Source of the DNA: CAWBJP01 sp044867425 | GTDB lineage: Bacteria > Actinomycetota > Acidimicrobiia > IMCC26256 > BP-133 | Length of the DNA stretch: 64,000 nucleotides | Assembly (NCBI GenBank): GCA_044867425.1 | Contig: JBIOUX010000075.1 | Coordinates: forward strand, 25,416 to 89,415 | Reading direction: 5' to 3' | Part shown: positions 14,941 to 27,340 of the stretch, piece by piece | How the letters are laid out: the number at the start of each line of letters is the position of its first letter | How positions within the stretch are numbered: the first letter of the stretch is position 1 | Notes under the pieces: generated by a model | What the model was told of the DNA's origin: nothing | Databases searched by the model: none | The model's input: the letters and a program-made list of their open reading frames with translations, nothing else | Program-made: the position numbers and the translations under genes

Positions 14941-15661
14941 GGCGGATCTCCTCCGCCGTACCACTGGCGATCAGCCGACCGAACTCGAGCACGTAGACGC
15001 GGTCGCACACGCGCAGCACCAGGGGCACGTCGTGCTCGACCAGGAGGATCGAGCGGGTGCCGTCGTGGACCTGTCCCAGGAGCTCTCCGAAGTAGGACGA
15101 CTCCGCCGTGTCCAGACCGGCGGCGGGTTCATCGAGGAGGAGGACGGCGGGCTCGGAGGCCAGGGCCCGGGCCACCTCCACCATGCGCCGCGTCCCGTAG
15201 GGAAGGTCGTCGACGGCGGCGTCGAGCACGCCGGTCAGCTGGCAGCGCTCCGCAATGGCCTCGACGTGCTCTCCGGCGGCGCGTTCGGCCGCCTGGGCCC
15301 GGGGCGTGCGCAGGGCGGCGGCCAGGGCGGAGGCGCCGTAGTGGCGGTGGCGGCCCAGCAGCAGGTTCTCGCGGACGGAGAGATGGCCGAAGAGCCGGGC
15401 CTGCTGGAAGGTGCGGGCCATGCCCCGGCGCGCCCGCTCCGCCGGTGGCCAGCCGGTGACGTCGACGCCGTCGAGCCGGACCCGGCCTCCGGTCGGAGCG
15501 AGGAACCCGGTGACGCAGTTGAAGAACGTGGTCTTGCCGGCGCCGTTGGGACCGATCAGGCCGACGATCTCACCCGGGCGCACCTCCAGCGTGAGGTCGT
15601 CCAGGGCCACCAGGCCGGCGAAGTGCTTGGTCAGGCCGAGGGCCTCGAGGTGGCCGATCAT
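14879..15661 (-). CDS. livG: Branched-chain amino acid-type ABC transporter ATPase LivG
   Basis: A 260-aa ABC ATPase with Walker A GPNGAGKTTFFN, the Q-loop, ARTFQQARLFGHLSV, a signature that is degenerate (DLPYGTRRMVEV where LSYGxQR is usual) and Walker B AVLLLDEPAAG. ATG 15661 overlaps the LivM stop by 4 bp. Its last residues run through the start region of livF. It pairs with LivF as the nucleotide-binding dimer of the transporter. Confidence 0.9.
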   Translation of the reverse strand: MIGHLEALGLTKHFAGLVALDDLTLEVRPGEIVGLIGPNGAGKTTFFNCVTGFLAPTGGRVRLDGVDVTGWPPAERARRGMARTFQQARLFGHLSVRENLLLGRHRHYGASALAAALRTPRAQAAERAAGEHVEAIAERCQLTGVLDAAVDDLPYGTRRMVEVARALASEPAVLLLDEPAAGLDTAESSYFGELLGQVHDGTRSILLVEHDVPLVLRVCDRVYVLEFGRLIASGTAEEIRHDERVRAAYFGASAGAPGGC

Positions 15662-16764
15662 GACCGGCGCTCCCCCGGGGCCCGGGGTGTCCCCTCCAGG
15701 ACAGTCGCGAAGCGCAGCCGGAGGCGGGTGCCGGCCGGGAGGTCGGAGACGAGGCGCACCCGGGTCGACGGCGGGTGGTCGCCGGCACCGTCGAGCGCCA
15801 CCGGCTGGAACGAGGCGTTGGCGGCCGGGGGGCCAGCCGCCGCCCGCCAACCGCGGACGAGGCGGCCGGCGGCCCCGACCACCCCGTCGGTGCGCGACAG
15901 CGTGACCAGGGCGAGGGCGGCGCCGGTGGCGAGGAACAGGCGCACGTCGAAGAGGTTGACCACCGGCTGGGCGGTGGCGAACAGGATGCCGCCCACCACC
16001 GCCCCGGCCAGGCTCCCGATGCCGCCGATCACGGGCAGGGCGAGCAGGAAGAGCGACTCGAGCACCCCGAACTGGCTGGGCCCCGGGGTGGCCTGGAACA
16101 GCATGGCGTAGAGGACACCGGCGGTGGTGGCCATGGCCGCCGAGAGGGCGAAGGCACCGATCTTGTAGGGGGGGATGCGCACGCCGAGGGCGGCGGCGGC
16201 GTCCTCCGAGTCCCGGATGGCGAACCAGGTCCGGCCCACGTCGGAGCGGCGCAGATTGCCGGCCAGGGTCAGGGCGACGGCGAGCACGGCGACGGCCACC
16301 AGGTACAGACCCCGGTCGCTCTCGGTGGCGAAGCCGAGGAACGACGCCCGGGGCACGATCCCCGCGCGGGAACCGCGCACGGCCTCGAGGGCGAAGATGT
16401 AGTGCTCGCAGACGGCGCCGAAGGCGAGGGTGACGATGGTGAGGTAGACCCCCCGCAGGCGGAGCGACGGCACGCCCAGGACGAGGCTGACGGCGGCCCC
16501 CAGCAACGCCACCAGCGGCAGGGTCAGCACCAGGGGCACGCCATGGTCGAGCAGGCGCTGGCCGGCGTACACCCCGAGGCCGAGGAAGGCCCCGTGCCCG
16601 AGGGAGATCTGGCCCGTCCACCCCGCCAGCACCACCAGCGACAGCGCCACCAGGGCGTACACCACGGCCAGGACCCCGTAGAAGTGGGTGGAGACGGGGA
16701 GGACGAAGGGCCACGCCACGGCGGCCCCGGCCAGTACGGCGAGGCGGAGGCGGCGGGGGTCCAT
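15658..16764 (-). CDS. livM: Branched-chain amino acid-type ABC permease LivM with extra C-terminal tail
   Basis: A 368-aa permease with about ten membrane helices and the LivM-type cytoplasmic loop (AIRDSEDAAAALGV) that contacts the ATPase. ATG 16764 overlaps the LivH stop by one base. After the last helix it has about 65 further residues, polar and ending EGTPRAPGERRS, that are not typical of LivM; part of this tail is encoded by a copy of the dispersed repeat. Confidence 0.9.
   Translation of the reverse strand: MDPRRLRLAVLAGAAVAWPFVLPVSTHFYGVLAVVYALVALSLVVLAGWTGQISLGHGAFLGLGVYAGQRLLDHGVPLVLTLPLVALLGAAVSLVLGVPSLRLRGVYLTIVTLAFGAVCEHYIFALEAVRGSRAGIVPRASFLGFATESDRGLYLVAVAVLAVALTLAGNLRRSDVGRTWFAIRDSEDAAAALGVRIPPYKIGAFALSAAMATTAGVLYAMLFQATPGPSQFGVLESLFLLALPVIGGIGSLAGAVVGGILFATAQPVVNLFDVRLFLATGAALALVTLSRTDGVVGAAGRLVRGWRAAAGPPAANASFQPVALDGAGDHPPSTRVRLVSDLPAGTRLRLRFATVLEGTPRAPGERRS
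15672..15694 (-). repeat. Dispersed GC-rich repeat, copy at the livM 3' end
   Basis: Reverse copy on the plus strand (CCCCCGGGGCCCGG then GGTGTCCCC). Read as EGTPRAPGE in the last residues of LivM. Confidence 0.75.
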
Positions 16765-17648
16765 CAGTACTCCGACACTGACTCGAGGGGCACCACCTGG
16801 TGGCGCCGGAAGGCGATCAGAATGGCCAGGAGGGCGCCGAAGACGATCACATCGGCGAAGCCGGCGGCGGAGACGTAACCCTGGGCCAGGGAGAAGGAGA
16901 CGCCCACGCCCAGGCTGCCCATCACGGCCAGGGTCAGGTTGTTGAAGCCGCCGACCACGGCGGCCACCAGGCTCGAGATCACCACGAAGGTGAGGCTGAT
17001 CTGCTCGAGGGTGTTGAGGTGGATGTAGAGCATCCCGGCCAGTGCCGCCGTGGCCCCGCCGATGGCCCACACCGAGGTGGTCACGGCCTGCACCGGCAGC
17101 CCGACGATCCGGGCGGCACCAGGGTCCTCGGCGATGGCCTGGATGGCCTTGCCGTAGCGGGTGCGGTTGAGGACCACGTAGAAGCCGGCGCCGAGGAGGG
17201 CCACGAAGGCCATGGTCCCCAGCTGGTGGACGGTGACGCCCGTGCCGCCGAGCCGGATGGTCCGATCCGGGAAGACGGAGTCGATGACCGGCTGGTCGGG
17301 ACCCCAGAACTGGAGAGTGAGCTCGGTCAGGATCAGGAGCACCCCCACGGTCATGACCAGCGTGGTCAGGATCCCGTCCCGCCGCACCGGCCCGACGAAC
17401 ACCCGCTCCACCACGACCCCGAGACCGGCGCCTACCACCAGGGTGAGGACGAAGGACACCCCGACCGGCAGCCCCAGCCGCTGGTTGAACTCGTAGTGGA
17501 AGACGAAGGTGGTGAAGATCCCGATGGCGCCGTGGGCCAGGTTGACCACCCGGCTGACCCGGTAGATGACCACCACGCCGAGGGAGACCAGGGCGTAGAC
17601 GGCTCCGATGGTCAACCCGGCGATGATGAGGTTGACGAACCGCGTCAC
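16764..17648 (-). CDS. livH: Branched-chain amino acid-type ABC permease LivH
   Basis: A 294-aa permease with about eight membrane helices; LIIAGLTIGAVYALVSLGV at the start, NLAHGAIGIF and AIAEDPGAARIVGLPV (ATPase-coupling loop) identify LivH. The start is a GTG at 17648 with GAGGTG a few bases upstream. It comes right after the binding-protein gene and before livM in the usual order. Confidence 0.92.
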   Translation of the reverse strand: MTRFVNLIIAGLTIGAVYALVSLGVVVIYRVSRVVNLAHGAIGIFTTFVFHYEFNQRLGLPVGVSFVLTLVVGAGLGVVVERVFVGPVRRDGILTTLVMTVGVLLILTELTLQFWGPDQPVIDSVFPDRTIRLGGTGVTVHQLGTMAFVALLGAGFYVVLNRTRYGKAIQAIAEDPGAARIVGLPVQAVTTSVWAIGGATAALAGMLYIHLNTLEQISLTFVVISSLVAAVVGGFNNLTLAVMGSLGVGVSFSLAQGYVSAAGFADVIVFGALLAILIAFRRHQVVPLESVSEY

Positions 17649-17657
17649 GGTCGCACC

Positions 17658-19154
17658 TCAGACGGCGAACCGCTCGGAAACGACCCTCCAGCGGAGCTTC
17701 TCGTCGGCCTGGAGCATGATCCCCGAGGGCCGGCCCGATCTGAGGTCGGCGAAGTTGATCCGCAGCCCCATGGTGGTGTCGAAGTCGGTGAACGAGCGCA
17801 TGGCCGCCACCAGGCCGGAGCGGGTCAGCCGGGGACCCGCTCGCTTCAGCGCCTCCACCAGGGCGACGGCGCCGGCGTAGGCGGCCTGGGTGTAGAAGTG
17901 GTGGAAGATCGACGGGTAGTAGTGCTCGGTGATCTGGCGGAACTGCCGGACCCCCGGTGTGTCGCTCCCGTAGAAGTCGTAGGAGCTGAAGCCGTACAGC
18001 CCAACGGCGTGAGCGCCCATCGACAGGGGAACGTCGTCGGCGGCCACGAACCCGGCCACCCAGCCGTTGGGGGGACGGTAGTTAATGCGCCCTGCGGCTT
18101 GTACGAACTTGATGGTGTTGATGGGGTCGTTGCAGAAGAGGACGGCGTCGGGGTTGGCGGCCTGGATGGTCAGCACCTGCTGGGTCAGGTCCCCCTGTGT
18201 CTGGGTGTTCTCGGCCGTGACCACCACCCGGTAGCCCATCTGTTGGCCGATCTGGCGGACCCGCTCGGTGCACGGCGGGCCGGCGACGTCGTTGAGGTAG
18301 GACACGCCCACGGTGGCCACTCCGAGCTTCTGCTTGGAGAACTTGCCGATCAGGGCGCCGACGTCGTAGGCGGCGATCTGGGTCGGGAACATCCAGGGAC
18401 TCTCGAACTCAGCCTGGTACAGGCCCGCCGAGCCGATCCAGGGGAGCCGCTGCTTGTCGAGGAACGGCCCCACGGTGTCGAGGTTGAAGTCGAGGCCAGG
18501 CCCCATGGCGAAGACCTTGTCGTCGTTGGCCAGCTTCCGCAGGCAACCCTGGGTTCCGTCGACCGTGCCGGCCGTGTCGCAGGTGAGGTACTCGATCCGC
18601 CGCCCGTAGACGCCGCCCTGGTCGCTGATGTAACGGAAGTAGGCGGCGGCCGCCTGCTCGGTCACCTGGCTGTACTTGTCCAGGTAGTTCCCGTTGAAGA
18701 AGGTGGCGCCGATCTTGATCGACGTGGCGGTGACGCCGACGTCGGTGGACCCACCGTTGCCCTCGGCCGGAGCCGCCGGGGCTTCCGGCACCGGGGCGGC
18801 GGGACCGGCGACGACGCCCGGTGCGGAGCCGGCTGGACGGGCGATGGTGGTGGCGGTACGGCCGGGCACGGCCGGCGTGGCGGCCCCCGGCCGGGCCGTC
18901 CCGGGAGCGGCCAGGTCACCCGCCAGCGGGCCCGGCTCCTGGGCCGGCGGAGTGCTCGCAGCGCCCGATCCGGCGGCGGGGAGATAGGCCTGACCCTCGG
19001 CTCCGGCTCGGGCCGACTCGGCGTGGCGGGCGGCCACCACCCGCTGCACCCGCTCCGAGGCGCCGCAGCCGGTGGCGACCCACGACAGGAGGAGCGCGAC
19101 CACTCCCACCCGACCGGCGGCCATCCGGATTCCGCGCCCTCGGGTGAGGCGCAT
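17658..19154 (-). CDS. Branched-chain amino acid-type ABC substrate-binding lipoprotein
   Basis: A 498-aa periplasmic-type binding protein of the Leu/Ile/Val (type I) fold. It begins with a signal sequence and a probable lipobox (VATGC), then a Pro/Ala/Gly-rich linker of about 100 residues, then TSIKIGATFFNGNYLDKYSQV, which opens the ligand-binding domain. ATG 19154 has AGAGGGGG upstream. It is the first gene of the liv-type operon. The ligand may be an amino acid or another small amide or acid; the family is broad. The long linker is common in actinobacterial versions and would reach through the cell wall. Confidence 0.87.
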   Translation of the reverse strand: MRLTRGRGIRMAAGRVGVVALLLSWVATGCGASERVQRVVAARHAESARAGAEGQAYLPAAGSGAASTPPAQEPGPLAGDLAAPGTARPGAATPAVPGRTATTIARPAGSAPGVVAGPAAPVPEAPAAPAEGNGGSTDVGVTATSIKIGATFFNGNYLDKYSQVTEQAAAAYFRYISDQGGVYGRRIEYLTCDTAGTVDGTQGCLRKLANDDKVFAMGPGLDFNLDTVGPFLDKQRLPWIGSAGLYQAEFESPWMFPTQIAAYDVGALIGKFSKQKLGVATVGVSYLNDVAGPPCTERVRQIGQQMGYRVVVTAENTQTQGDLTQQVLTIQAANPDAVLFCNDPINTIKFVQAAGRINYRPPNGWVAGFVAADDVPLSMGAHAVGLYGFSSYDFYGSDTPGVRQFRQITEHYYPSIFHHFYTQAAYAGAVALVEALKRAGPRLTRSGLVAAMRSFTDFDTTMGLRINFADLRSGRPSGIMLQADEKLRWRVVSERFAV

Positions 19155-19289
19155 GCTGTCCCCCTCTCGAAGAAGGTTCCCCAAGCAAACCGCATGGGCT
19201 CGGACGGGCGCCTCCGTACTGGTACGGATTCCCTCACCACCAACGGACTCGAAGCCATCCCCGACCCGCCGCCCCCCGGTCCAGAACGG

Positions 19290-22218
<2,929 letters not shown>

Positions 22219-22226
<8 letters not shown>

Positions 22227-23091
22227 CGCCGACCCGGTCCGGTACCCGTGGGATGTAGATGTCGTACCGAACGAGCCGCTCCTCCATGACCACGTGGCCG
22301 GACCCGAAACCCTGGATACGGTTGAGCCACTGCCACCTGGGATGGGCTGTCACGAACGTCGGGGTCGCACAGAACGGCGGACACCCGGTGAGCTGACCGG
22401 CGGTCAGCTTGGCGTATCCGTCAGGCCCCAGATCCAGGACACCGCCGGCCCGGTAGAGGATGAGAGCCCCGTCGGCCGTCTCCCAGGTCATGCGGGCGTC
22501 GAGCTTTCCGATGCCGTCGCGGCGAAAGCACAACCAGTCGCTGCCATGGCGGCGAACCATGGCGTCGATGCGGGGCCCGACGGCCCCGCCGCTCTCGACG
22601 AAGAAGTTGATCCGGTATCCCTCGGGGGTCTCGCCGATGATCTCCAGGCGCCCGGTGGCGGTGAGGGTGGCGAAGAACTCGAGGTCGCTGGTCGGGTCGG
22701 GAACCTCCGTCGCGCTGGGCGCGTTGGCAGACGGCCGGTCGCCGGTCACCGTCAACCACGAACCGTCGGCGGGAAGCGTGGCCAGCACCTGACCGGCCCG
22801 GACGAGCTGGACCCGGTAGTCGAGGCCGCGGCCCGCTTCCAGGGTGGGAAGCGACGCCCGGAACCACTGCACCCCTTCCTCGATGGGCGTGGTCTCCGCC
22901 AGGACCCGCAGGAACCGCCACGGCCCGCCGTCCCGTCGCATCTCGACCAGGACGGCGTGGCTGGGGTCCCGAGACTGGACGCCCACGGCGATGACCGGCG
23001 CACTCCCGGGCGGGAGGGCACCGGCCGGCAAGGGGAGATCGCCCCGCGGGAGCAGCGCAGCCGCCTGCCGGAGGGGGAACGGGCCCGGCAT
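22219..23091 (-). CDS. DUF3237-domain protein
   Basis: A 290-aa protein. The C-terminal half (about 135-290) matches DUF3237: LEFFATLTATGRLEIIGETP, a central WLCFRRDGIGKLDARMTWE, GALILYRAGGVLDLGPD and FVTAHPRWQWLNRIQGFG. This is a lipocalin-like beta-barrel family of unknown catalytic role. The first 100 residues look like a beta-sandwich (YRVQLVRAGQVLATLP), so it may bind a hydrophobic ligand. It starts 8 bp after the shell-protein stop and overlaps the fusion enzyme gene by 8 bp, which ties it to the encapsulin operon. The ATG at 23091 lacks a strong ribosome site and may rely on coupling. Confidence 0.75.
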
Positions 23092-23098
23092 CAACGCG

Positions 23099-24013
23099 TC
23101 AGACGGAAATCAAGCGAATGAGGGCGTCGGTCTGCTTCACCCGGAGCACGAAGCGCTCCGAGACCCGCAGGACGTACCGGGGCTCGATCGACCGCTGGAT
23201 GTAGCTGACATGTACGTCGGTGGCCACCACGAGGTCGATCGGCGACCCGGCCAGGGCGATCACCACTCCTTCGTCATTCTCGAGCATGCGCGACCGCAGC
23301 AGGGGGCCGCCGCCCAGGAAGGGGACGAAGCGATCACGGGGAAGGGCCGCATTCAGGGGCGCCGGGCTCGGCGTGTGGGCGGCCTGGTAGAGAATGTGAC
23401 CCAGCACGCAGGCGAACGGACTGTAGTGACCCCTGGCCTCGAGATTGGCGACGGCCTGGATGACCCCTGTCACCAGATTGTTGCCGCGCTCCGCCATGTC
23501 GGCACCAGCAGGAACCGCAACGTTCGGGAGAGCGCTGGCCGTGCGCAGGCCGGTGTATGCGTCACCCCCCCGGACCGTGTAGATGTCATCGATCACGACC
23601 CCTACTGGGAGGGATGGTTGCAGGTCCGGTGCTGGCTGCCCCCGAAAGACGATGGCATCCTCCAGCCGTCCAACGACCACTGCGGCGTGACCGAACAGCT
23701 GCCGTGCTGATGCCAGGTCGGGATCCCGGGCCTGCTGGTTCGTGAGCGTCACATCGGCGGCGATCGTCGTCAGTCTCTTCACCGCTCCTTCGTCAATGTT
23801 GCGCCGCATCGGTGCGGCCGCGTACCAGCCCCGCGGAGGGGCGGCCTGAGGCAGCATCGTCAACGCTGGGACTGTCGCCTGACCCCCCGGCAGCGGGCCG
23901 ACGAGTGGCAGGAACGAGCTGGCGACCCGGGCCTTGCTGGCGTTTTCCTGGACGGTGCGCTCGATGAGAGCCCACTGGTCGTCGGTCCAGGGAAGGCTGG
24001 TGTCGTCGGGCAT
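23099..24013 (-). CDS. Encapsulin-like shell protein (HK97 fold, Linocin M18-like)
   Basis: A 304-aa protein whose order of segments fits family 1 encapsulins: an N-terminal WALIERTVQENASKA helix, the stretch ADVTLTNQQARDPDL then AVVVGRLEDAIVFRGQ (compare the family's E-loop and AEDRAVF), GLRTASA, a P-domain with ACVLGHILY, and the end GVVIALAGSPIDLVVATDV followed by RYVLRVSERFVLRV. That is the usual close of these shell subunits. Such proteins self-assemble into hollow icosahedra around a cargo enzyme. Length is slightly above the common 260-290 aa. AAAGGGAG precedes the ATG. The next genes, a DUF3237 protein and a prenyl synthase fusion, are the likely cargo. The call is by motif, not by search. 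Confidence 0.75.
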   Translation of the reverse strand: MPDDTSLPWTDDQWALIERTVQENASKARVASSFLPLVGPLPGGQATVPALTMLPQAAPPRGWYAAAPMRRNIDEGAVKRLTTIAADVTLTNQQARDPDLASARQLFGHAAVVVGRLEDAIVFRGQPAPDLQPSLPVGVVIDDIYTVRGGDAYTGLRTASALPNVAVPAGADMAERGNNLVTGVIQAVANLEARGHYSPFACVLGHILYQAAHTPSPAPLNAALPRDRFVPFLGGGPLLRSRMLENDEGVVIALAGSPIDLVVATDVHVSYIQRSIEPRYVLRVSERFVLRVKQTDALIRLISV

Positions 24014-24046
24014 CGGGTCTCCCTTTCTGCTCTGACGGACGTGAAC

Positions 24047-27000
24047 TCAAGTCGAGCCTCCGACGATGGCGGCGGCGCGCGCCGGTTCGGGCCGGTCGAG
24101 GCCCTGGGTGAACCGCTCGAGCACTCCGGCCAGCAGGGCGCGACCCTCGTCGGCTCGTCCCTCCTCGGCTCGCAGCTCGTACAGGTCCAGGGCGGCCCGC
24201 AACTCGAGCGAGAGGGCCTGCTGCGTCCGAGCCCGCTCGATGGCCTGGCAGTAGGAGGCCTCGGCGGCGGAGCGCTCGCCCTGACGGGCCAGCAGCTTGC
24301 CCCGGACTCGCCAGATGTCCGGCGCCAGCAGGCCCTCCCGGCGGGCGTTCATCTCGGCCTCGGCCACGTCGAGCCGCCGGAACGCCTCATCGTCGTCTCC
24401 CAGCCGGTAGAGGGCCTCCCCCCACAGGACGTTCATCATGACGAGGGTGAGACGGGCTCCCGTCTGGGTGAAAAGCTCCAGTCCCTCCTGCACCTGGGCC
24501 CCGGCCCGCTCGTCGCCAAGGGCCAGATCGATCAGGCCCCGGTAGGTGATGGCGACGGCATACCAGAGGAAGAAGTCCTCCTCTTTGGCCAGCGCGATGA
24601 GCTCGTCCGCGACGTCGGCCAGGTGGTCCATCTGGCCGGCGTAGAAGTATCGGAGGCCGCCACCATGGAGGGTGGGGCCGAGCGAAGTTGCCAGGCTCGG
24701 CCGGTGCTCGAGGGCCCGCCCGAGCTGGAGCATGCTCTCCCACTGGTCCTCCGCCTCGACGACCCGGCCGAGCATCCACAGGGCGTGCCCCCTGGAGGCG
24801 CGTAGGCCGACCGTGGGAGACAGGCCAAAGAGCTTGACCAGCTGCTTCTCCTGCTCGAAGTCGAACAGCGTCAAGCCTGCATCGGCCTCCTCGAGGGCCT
24901 GCTCGAATTCACCGTGGTAGGCCAGGGTGTAGGACCTGGCCTCTCGTCCGGTGACCTGGAGCATCGGAACTCCCAATGCCCCGGCGGTCTGGAGCGCCAG
25001 GTCGGCCGCCTCCAGCGCGGGCTTCATTTCTCCGCGCAGGAAGCGAACGGTCCACATTCCCCACAGAGGTGGGTAGCTCCTGTTGAGGAGGTTCAATCCC
25101 TGCGCCAGTCCGAGTGCTCGCTCACAGACCTGCTCCACCTCCACTGCGCCCCACCCGTACACGGCCATGAGAAGTGGTGCGCGGAGGATCTGGAGCTCGA
25201 GTTCGCGCTCCTGGCGCTCGGGTGTGGTGGGCAAACGCCCCAGACACTCGATCGCCCGCTGGAAATGCTCGGCCGCCTCGTGGACCGCGGTGCGCGCCAG
25301 CGCCTGCCGGCCGGCCGCTTCCCAGAAGGCGATGGCCTCCTCGTCCTCCCCGGCGCTGGTCAGGTGATGGGCGATGAGGTCGGGCCGCACCGACGTCTCC
25401 TGGGCGAAGCGCTCACGCATGGCGGCGGCGATTCGGCGGTGATGGCTCTGGCGCGTGGAACGGAGCAGCGAGTTGTAGGCGGCGTCGCGGACGAGGGCGT
25501 GCTTGAACACGAAGACGTGTCCCTCATCCTCGGCCGACCACGCCAGACCGGCCTGCAACAGACATTCGAGGTCCTGGCGCAACGTCGCCTCGTCGCGGTC
25601 GCTCACCTCCTGCAACATCTCGATGCTGAACTCCCGCCCGATGGTTGCCGCTAGCTGCGCCGTGGCCCTGGATGCGCCGAGCCGGTCGATGCGCGAGGTG
25701 AGAGAGGCGTCCATGGTGGTGGGGATCATCTCGGGAGAGACCGGGCCAACCGGCTCCCAGGATGCGGCTCTCTCGCGCAGCATCCCCGAGTCGAGCACCG
25801 AGCGGGTGAGCTCCTCGATGAACAAGGGAACCCCGTCGGAGCGAGCGACGATCTGCCGCAGCACGTCCCTCGGCAGTGCCTTCCCGGACGTCATTCCCCG
25901 CACCATCGTCTCGGCCTCGGCGGGCTCGAACCCGGAGAGCTCGATCGTGCGCACGTTGGGCAGCCGGGTGAACCCCAGTTCGACCTCGGGCCTGACCGTG
26001 AGCACCCCGAGCAGCGCAACCGGGGAAGGAGTCGTAACGAGCAAGTGGAGGAACTCCAACGTGGACGTGTCCATCCAATGCAGGTCCTCGACCAGTAGCA
26101 GCGTCGGCCCCTCGCCGGCCATGGCGGCAACCAGCTCGACAAGGAGCTCCATGGTGCGATTGCGCCGCCGCGCCTGGGAGAGATCAAGGGGAGCGAACCG
26201 ATCGTCAGCACCGATGGACAGGAGCGATGCGAGCAGGACGACCGCGTCGGGCTGGGCAAGACCAAGCTCTCCAAGCCCTTCCTCCAGCGCCTTCAAACGC
26301 TCGGCCGCCATCACGTGGTTGAGGTGGAACCGGCGCTCGATCAGCTCAATCAAGGGATGGAACGGGCTGTTGCTGCTGTACGGCGCGGCCCGCATGCCCA
26401 ACAGGTCGGCCGCCTGGAACTGCACCTCGTCGCGGAAGAGCTGGGCGAGCCGCGACTTGCCCACCCCCGGCTCACCCCGCACCAGCACAAAATGGCTGCC
26501 CCCCGCCTGGCAGTCCTTCCAGGCCTCCTCGAGGACGGACCGCTCCCGTTGGCGACCCAGAAATGGGGTGAGCTCGCCGGCGACTTCGACACGTTCCCTC
26601 GACTCGCTCTCGCCGGTGACAAGCCAAAGCTGGACAGCCTCGGAGACACCCTTGAGCTGCTCTTCTCCGAGGCATTTACCGGTGAAGTAGCCCTCGACAA
26701 TCCTCCAGGTGGTACCGCTTACCGTGAGTGTTCCCGGCTCCGCCTCGGACTGGATGCGCGCTGCGATGTTGGGTGTGTCACCGAGGGCGATGCGCTCCTT
26801 ACGGTCTCCCGCCCCCACCGGGCCCACCACGACCCGTCCCGTGTGCGCGCCCAGGCGGACGTCGAGTGATGACTCGGCGGGGAACTTGCCGCTGTCGCGC
26901 AGTGCCTGCACTCCGGCGAGGATGTCGAGACCACAGCGGACCGCTCGCTGCGCCTCGTCCTCATGCGACCGCGGGTAACCGAAGTACACGACCACCCCAT

Positions 27001-27340
27001 CGCCGAGATACTGGGCGATGTGCCCTTCATGAGCGAGCACAGCCTCCCCGCAGATCTTCTGGTGCTCTGCCACCCGCTCTCCCAGGTCCTCAGGATCGAG
27101 AACCTGGGACAGCTCCGTGGATCCGACGATGTCGCAGAACAGCACGGTGAGCTGGCGGCGCTCGGCCAGCGCATCCTCGGGCCGCACCTCCTGAAGCCGG
27201 GCACCGCAACCACCGCAGAACTTGGAGTCCGGGGGGTTCTCGAAGCCGCACGTCAAGCAGGCGTAGCCGAGCGGGGTGTTGCAACTCCGACAGAAGCGCA
27301 ACGAGGAAGGGTTCTCGCTTCGGCAGCGTAAACAGATCAT
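24047..27340 (-). CDS. Zinc-ribbon, class III nucleotide cyclase, AAA ATPase and TPR protein, copy 2
   Basis: A 1097-aa signalling protein. Two zinc ribbons begin it (C3-C6-C17-C20 and C28-C31-C42-C45). A class III adenylate/guanylate cyclase domain follows (about 65-230) with both metal aspartates (VLFCDIVGS and LGDGVVVYFG) and the NIAARI asparagine/arginine, so it is likely active. An AAA/NACHT-like ATPase region (GEPGVGKSRL near 300) and a long TPR-rich C-terminus complete it. ATG 27340 overlaps the stop of copy 1 by 4 bp. It ends 33 bp before the encapsulin gene, so it is in the same operon. Substrate (ATP or GTP) is not clear. Confidence 0.87.
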   Translation of the reverse strand: MICLRCRSENPSSLRFCRSCNTPLGYACLTCGFENPPDSKFCGGCGARLQEVRPEDALAERRQLTVLFCDIVGSTELSQVLDPEDLGERVAEHQKICGEAVLAHEGHIAQYLGDGVVVYFGYPRSHEDEAQRAVRCGLDILAGVQALRDSGKFPAESSLDVRLGAHTGRVVVGPVGAGDRKERIALGDTPNIAARIQSEAEPGTLTVSGTTWRIVEGYFTGKCLGEEQLKGVSEAVQLWLVTGESESRERVEVAGELTPFLGRQRERSVLEEAWKDCQAGGSHFVLVRGEPGVGKSRLAQLFRDEVQFQAADLLGMRAAPYSSNSPFHPLIELIERRFHLNHVMAAERLKALEEGLGELGLAQPDAVVLLASLLSIGADDRFAPLDLSQARRRNRTMELLVELVAAMAGEGPTLLLVEDLHWMDTSTLEFLHLLVTTPSPVALLGVLTVRPEVELGFTRLPNVRTIELSGFEPAEAETMVRGMTSGKALPRDVLRQIVARSDGVPLFIEELTRSVLDSGMLRERAASWEPVGPVSPEMIPTTMDASLTSRIDRLGASRATAQLAATIGREFSIEMLQEVSDRDEATLRQDLECLLQAGLAWSAEDEGHVFVFKHALVRDAAYNSLLRSTRQSHHRRIAAAMRERFAQETSVRPDLIAHHLTSAGEDEEAIAFWEAAGRQALARTAVHEAAEHFQRAIECLGRLPTTPERQERELELQILRAPLLMAVYGWGAVEVEQVCERALGLAQGLNLLNRSYPPLWGMWTVRFLRGEMKPALEAADLALQTAGALGVPMLQVTGREARSYTLAYHGEFEQALEEADAGLTLFDFEQEKQLVKLFGLSPTVGLRASRGHALWMLGRVVEAEDQWESMLQLGRALEHRPSLATSLGPTLHGGGLRYFYAGQMDHLADVADELIALAKEEDFFLWYAVAITYRGLIDLALGDERAGAQVQEGLELFTQTGARLTLVMMNVLWGEALYRLGDDDEAFRRLDVAEAEMNARREGLLAPDIWRVRGKLLARQGERSAAEASYCQAIERARTQQALSLELRAALDLYELRAEEGRADEGRALLAGVLERFTQGLDRPEPARAAAIVGGST

